Source: Planctomycetes bacterium SM23_32
GTDB taxonomy: Bacteria > Planctomycetota > Brocadiia > SM23-32
NCBI GenBank assembly: GCA_001303885.1
Contig: LJUE01000086.1
Span: forward strand, 1-8,031
DNA: 8,031 nucleotides
Direction of reading: 5' to 3'
Under the pieces are notes generated by a model. That model made no database searches. It was not told the origin of the DNA and was given only the letters and a program-made list of their open reading frames with translations. Positions 6,748-8,031 of the stretch are shown in pieces. Both the position numbers and the translations under genes were made by a program. Every line of letters starts with the position of its first letter. Position 1 is the first letter of the stretch.

Positions 6748-8031
6748 TCAGTTCGGCCTCACCTCTACGTCGGCCTCGGCCTTGAGCCTGACCAGCAGGG
6801 CGCGGATGCGCGCCCTGGACTTGCGCAGACGCACCTCCTGCGCCAGGGTCTCCCGCACGGACTCCAAAGGCGGCGGGTCGGAAGGAGGGTCGCGCCTCAG
6901 GACGCGTATTATACGGTACTGGCCGCCCTCTTTGAAAACGCCGCTCACCTCCCCTTCCCGCAAGTCCTTGACGTAGACGTAGTACGGATGCGCCGAGCTG
7001 ACCACCCCCCTCAGCCCGCCCTGCACCCAGGCGCCCGGTTCGGCCAGCTCCGTGCGCGCCACCAGCTCGAAGCTCAGCCCCTCCTGCACCCTGCGGTGCA
7101 TCCGCTCGGCCGCCGGCACGCTGTCGGTCGCCAGCTCCTCTACGACGAAGCGGTCCCGGCCCAGGTCGCCGTAGGCCTCCGCGATGTCGGCCTCGGTCAC
7201 CTCCACGCCGGGGGCCACCATACGCTCCGCCAGCAGCGTCGCTTCCACGTCGCGGCGCGAGACGAACTGCCGCAGCAGGCCGGCCCTCAGGTCCGCCGCC
7301 TCCGCGTCGGCGCCGGTCGGGGACCCCTCGAGCTCGGCCATCGTCATCCCTTGCCGGCCGGCCTGCTCGGCCACGAGCTGGTCGGCGATAGCCGCCATCC
7401 GCTCGCCCACCTCCTCCTCGGACACGGCCAAGCCGCGGCGCTCTGCCTCCTGCTCGATCAGGAGCCGCTCCACGTAGGCCTCCAGCATCAGGTCGCCGAA
7501 CTCCTCGATCAGCACGTCCGCCAGCTCCCCCATCATCAGGGGCTCGCCGTTCACGTAAGCGGCCACGTCTTCCCCGAGCAGCGGCCGCGCCGCCGGGTCT
7601 CCCGGCAGGTTCACTACCACATCGGCGTCCCTGTGCAGCTCGGCCAGCAGGGCCTGGTAGCGGCGCGAGCACTCGACGACGGTCAGCTCCGCCCGGAGCC
7701 GGTCCGTGACCTCCTCGAATGCCTCATCGGCGGCAGGGACCGCGCGGATGAAGCGCAGCACGTGCCAGGCATCCCCCTGCTGCCAGAGCTTAAGCTCGCC
7801 GGGCTCCATGTCCGCGAGCGCGCGCCCCAACTCGGAGCCGGCGGGCACCGGCCCGATGCGGCCTTTGTAATGGACGCTCGGCCGATCAAGGGAATACTGG
7901 AGCACGGCCCGCTCCCAGAGCCCCAGGTCGGCCTCGAGCACCTCCAGCAGCTCCCGCGCCTGCCGGCGGCTGCCCAGAACGATGTGGGCGGCGGCGTACC
8001 CCATCCCGCGCGTGCGCTCGAAGTAGGCCCG
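6748..8031 (-). CDS. SurA/PpiC-type peptidyl-prolyl isomerase with tandem modules (5' end outside window)
   Basis: The visible 427 residues continue in frame through the right edge (R-A-Y-F-E-R-T-R-G precedes the first Met at 8004), so the true start and any signal peptide are outside. Proteins of this type assist folding of exported proteins outside the cytoplasm. The fragment shows a PpiC/parvulin domain (about residues 14-97, with A-A-H-I-V-L and a degenerate Y-S-L-D...G-R-I-G block) and a helical stretch ending in A-D-V-V-V-N (about 141). A SurA-N-like segment beginning V-A-A-Y-V-N-G-E-P-L (about 156) follows. A second, more divergent PpiC-like domain (about 292-380) and another terminal helix ending A-D-V-E-V-R complete it. 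The two terminal helices match each other recognisably, so the module appears duplicated. The second PpiC-like domain has V-E-E-L where the first has A-H-I-V. Family assignment rests on pattern, as parvulin domains diverge strongly. It is the first visible gene of the cluster. Confidence 0.72.
   Translation of the reverse strand, partial: RAYFERTRGMGYAAAHIVLGSRRQARELLEVLEADLGLWERAVLQYSLDRPSVHYKGRIGPVPAGSELGRALADMEPGELKLWQQGDAWHVLRFIRAVPAADEAFEEVTDRLRAELTVVECSRRYQALLAELHRDADVVVNLPGDPAARPLLGEDVAAYVNGEPLMMGELADVLIEEFGDLMLEAYVERLLIEQEAERRGLAVSEEEVGERMAAIADQLVAEQAGRQGMTMAELEGSPTGADAEAADLRAGLLRQFVSRRDVEATLLAERMVAPGVEVTEADIAEAYGDLGRDRFVVEELATDSVPAAERMHRRVQEGLSFELVARTELAEPGAWVQGGLRGVVSSAHPYYVYVKDLREGEVSGVFKEGGQYRIIRVLRRDPPSDPPPLESVRETLAQEVRLRKSRARIRALLVRLKAEADVEVRPN

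Noticed and set aside
5328..6785. Plus-strand open frame (about 485 codons) antisense to the aminotransferase
   Set aside because: The opposite strand encodes a complete enzyme with all catalytic residues. The antisense product has no recognisable domain.
7609..8004. Met at 8004 as the true start of the PpiC/SurA-like protein
   Set aside because: The frame stays open to the window edge, and the residues before this Met (Y-F-E-R-T-R-G) fit the usual lead-in to a PpiC domain. A start here would leave an exported protein without a signal peptide.

Overview
The window is a compact, GC-rich bacterial segment (roughly two-thirds G+C by eye). Nearly all of it is one minus-strand gene cluster, read from the right edge towards the left. 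In transcription order it encodes a SurA/PpiC-type folding factor (cut by the right edge), an AlaC-like aminotransferase, RnfC, RnfD, RnfG, the condensin subunit ScpB, and an HD-domain phosphohydrolase. The gaps between neighbouring genes are about 1, 25, 16, -4, -4 and 9 bases. No gap has room for an independent promoter and terminator, so a single polycistronic operon with its promoter beyond the right edge is the simplest reading. At the left edge, the 3' end of a plus-strand gene for a ComEC-type metallo-beta-lactamase-fold hydrolase converges on the HD gene. A 75-base spacer between them holds small hairpins and a degenerate heptamer repeat.

The recognisable core is the Rnf segment. RnfC is the cytoplasmic subunit that takes electrons between NAD(H) and the complex. 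RnfD is its membrane partner, and RnfG is a membrane-anchored flavoprotein facing the outside. Together they are half of an ion-pumping ferredoxin:NAD+ oxidoreductase. The usual remaining subunits (RnfE, RnfA, RnfB) do not follow: the rnfG stop codon overlaps the scpB start codon. The covalent-FMN motifs of RnfD and RnfG both deviate from consensus. RnfD has T-A-A-S where (S/T)-G-A-T is usual, and RnfG has lost the Asp that normally precedes its TGAT.

The other genes are housekeeping types: protein folding outside the cytoplasm, alanine/amino-acid transamination, chromosome condensation and probably nucleotide hydrolysis. I see no direct metabolic link between them and Rnf, so the cluster looks like an operon of convenience. 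The organism is most likely an anaerobic or facultative bacterium with a high-GC genome. A Planctomycetota-like or other uncultured diderm lineage is possible, but I cannot establish taxonomy from the sequence alone. I found no RNA genes, mobile elements, CRISPR arrays or phage genes. Nothing here is clearly a new biological system; the split Rnf operon with altered flavinylation motifs is the best lead.
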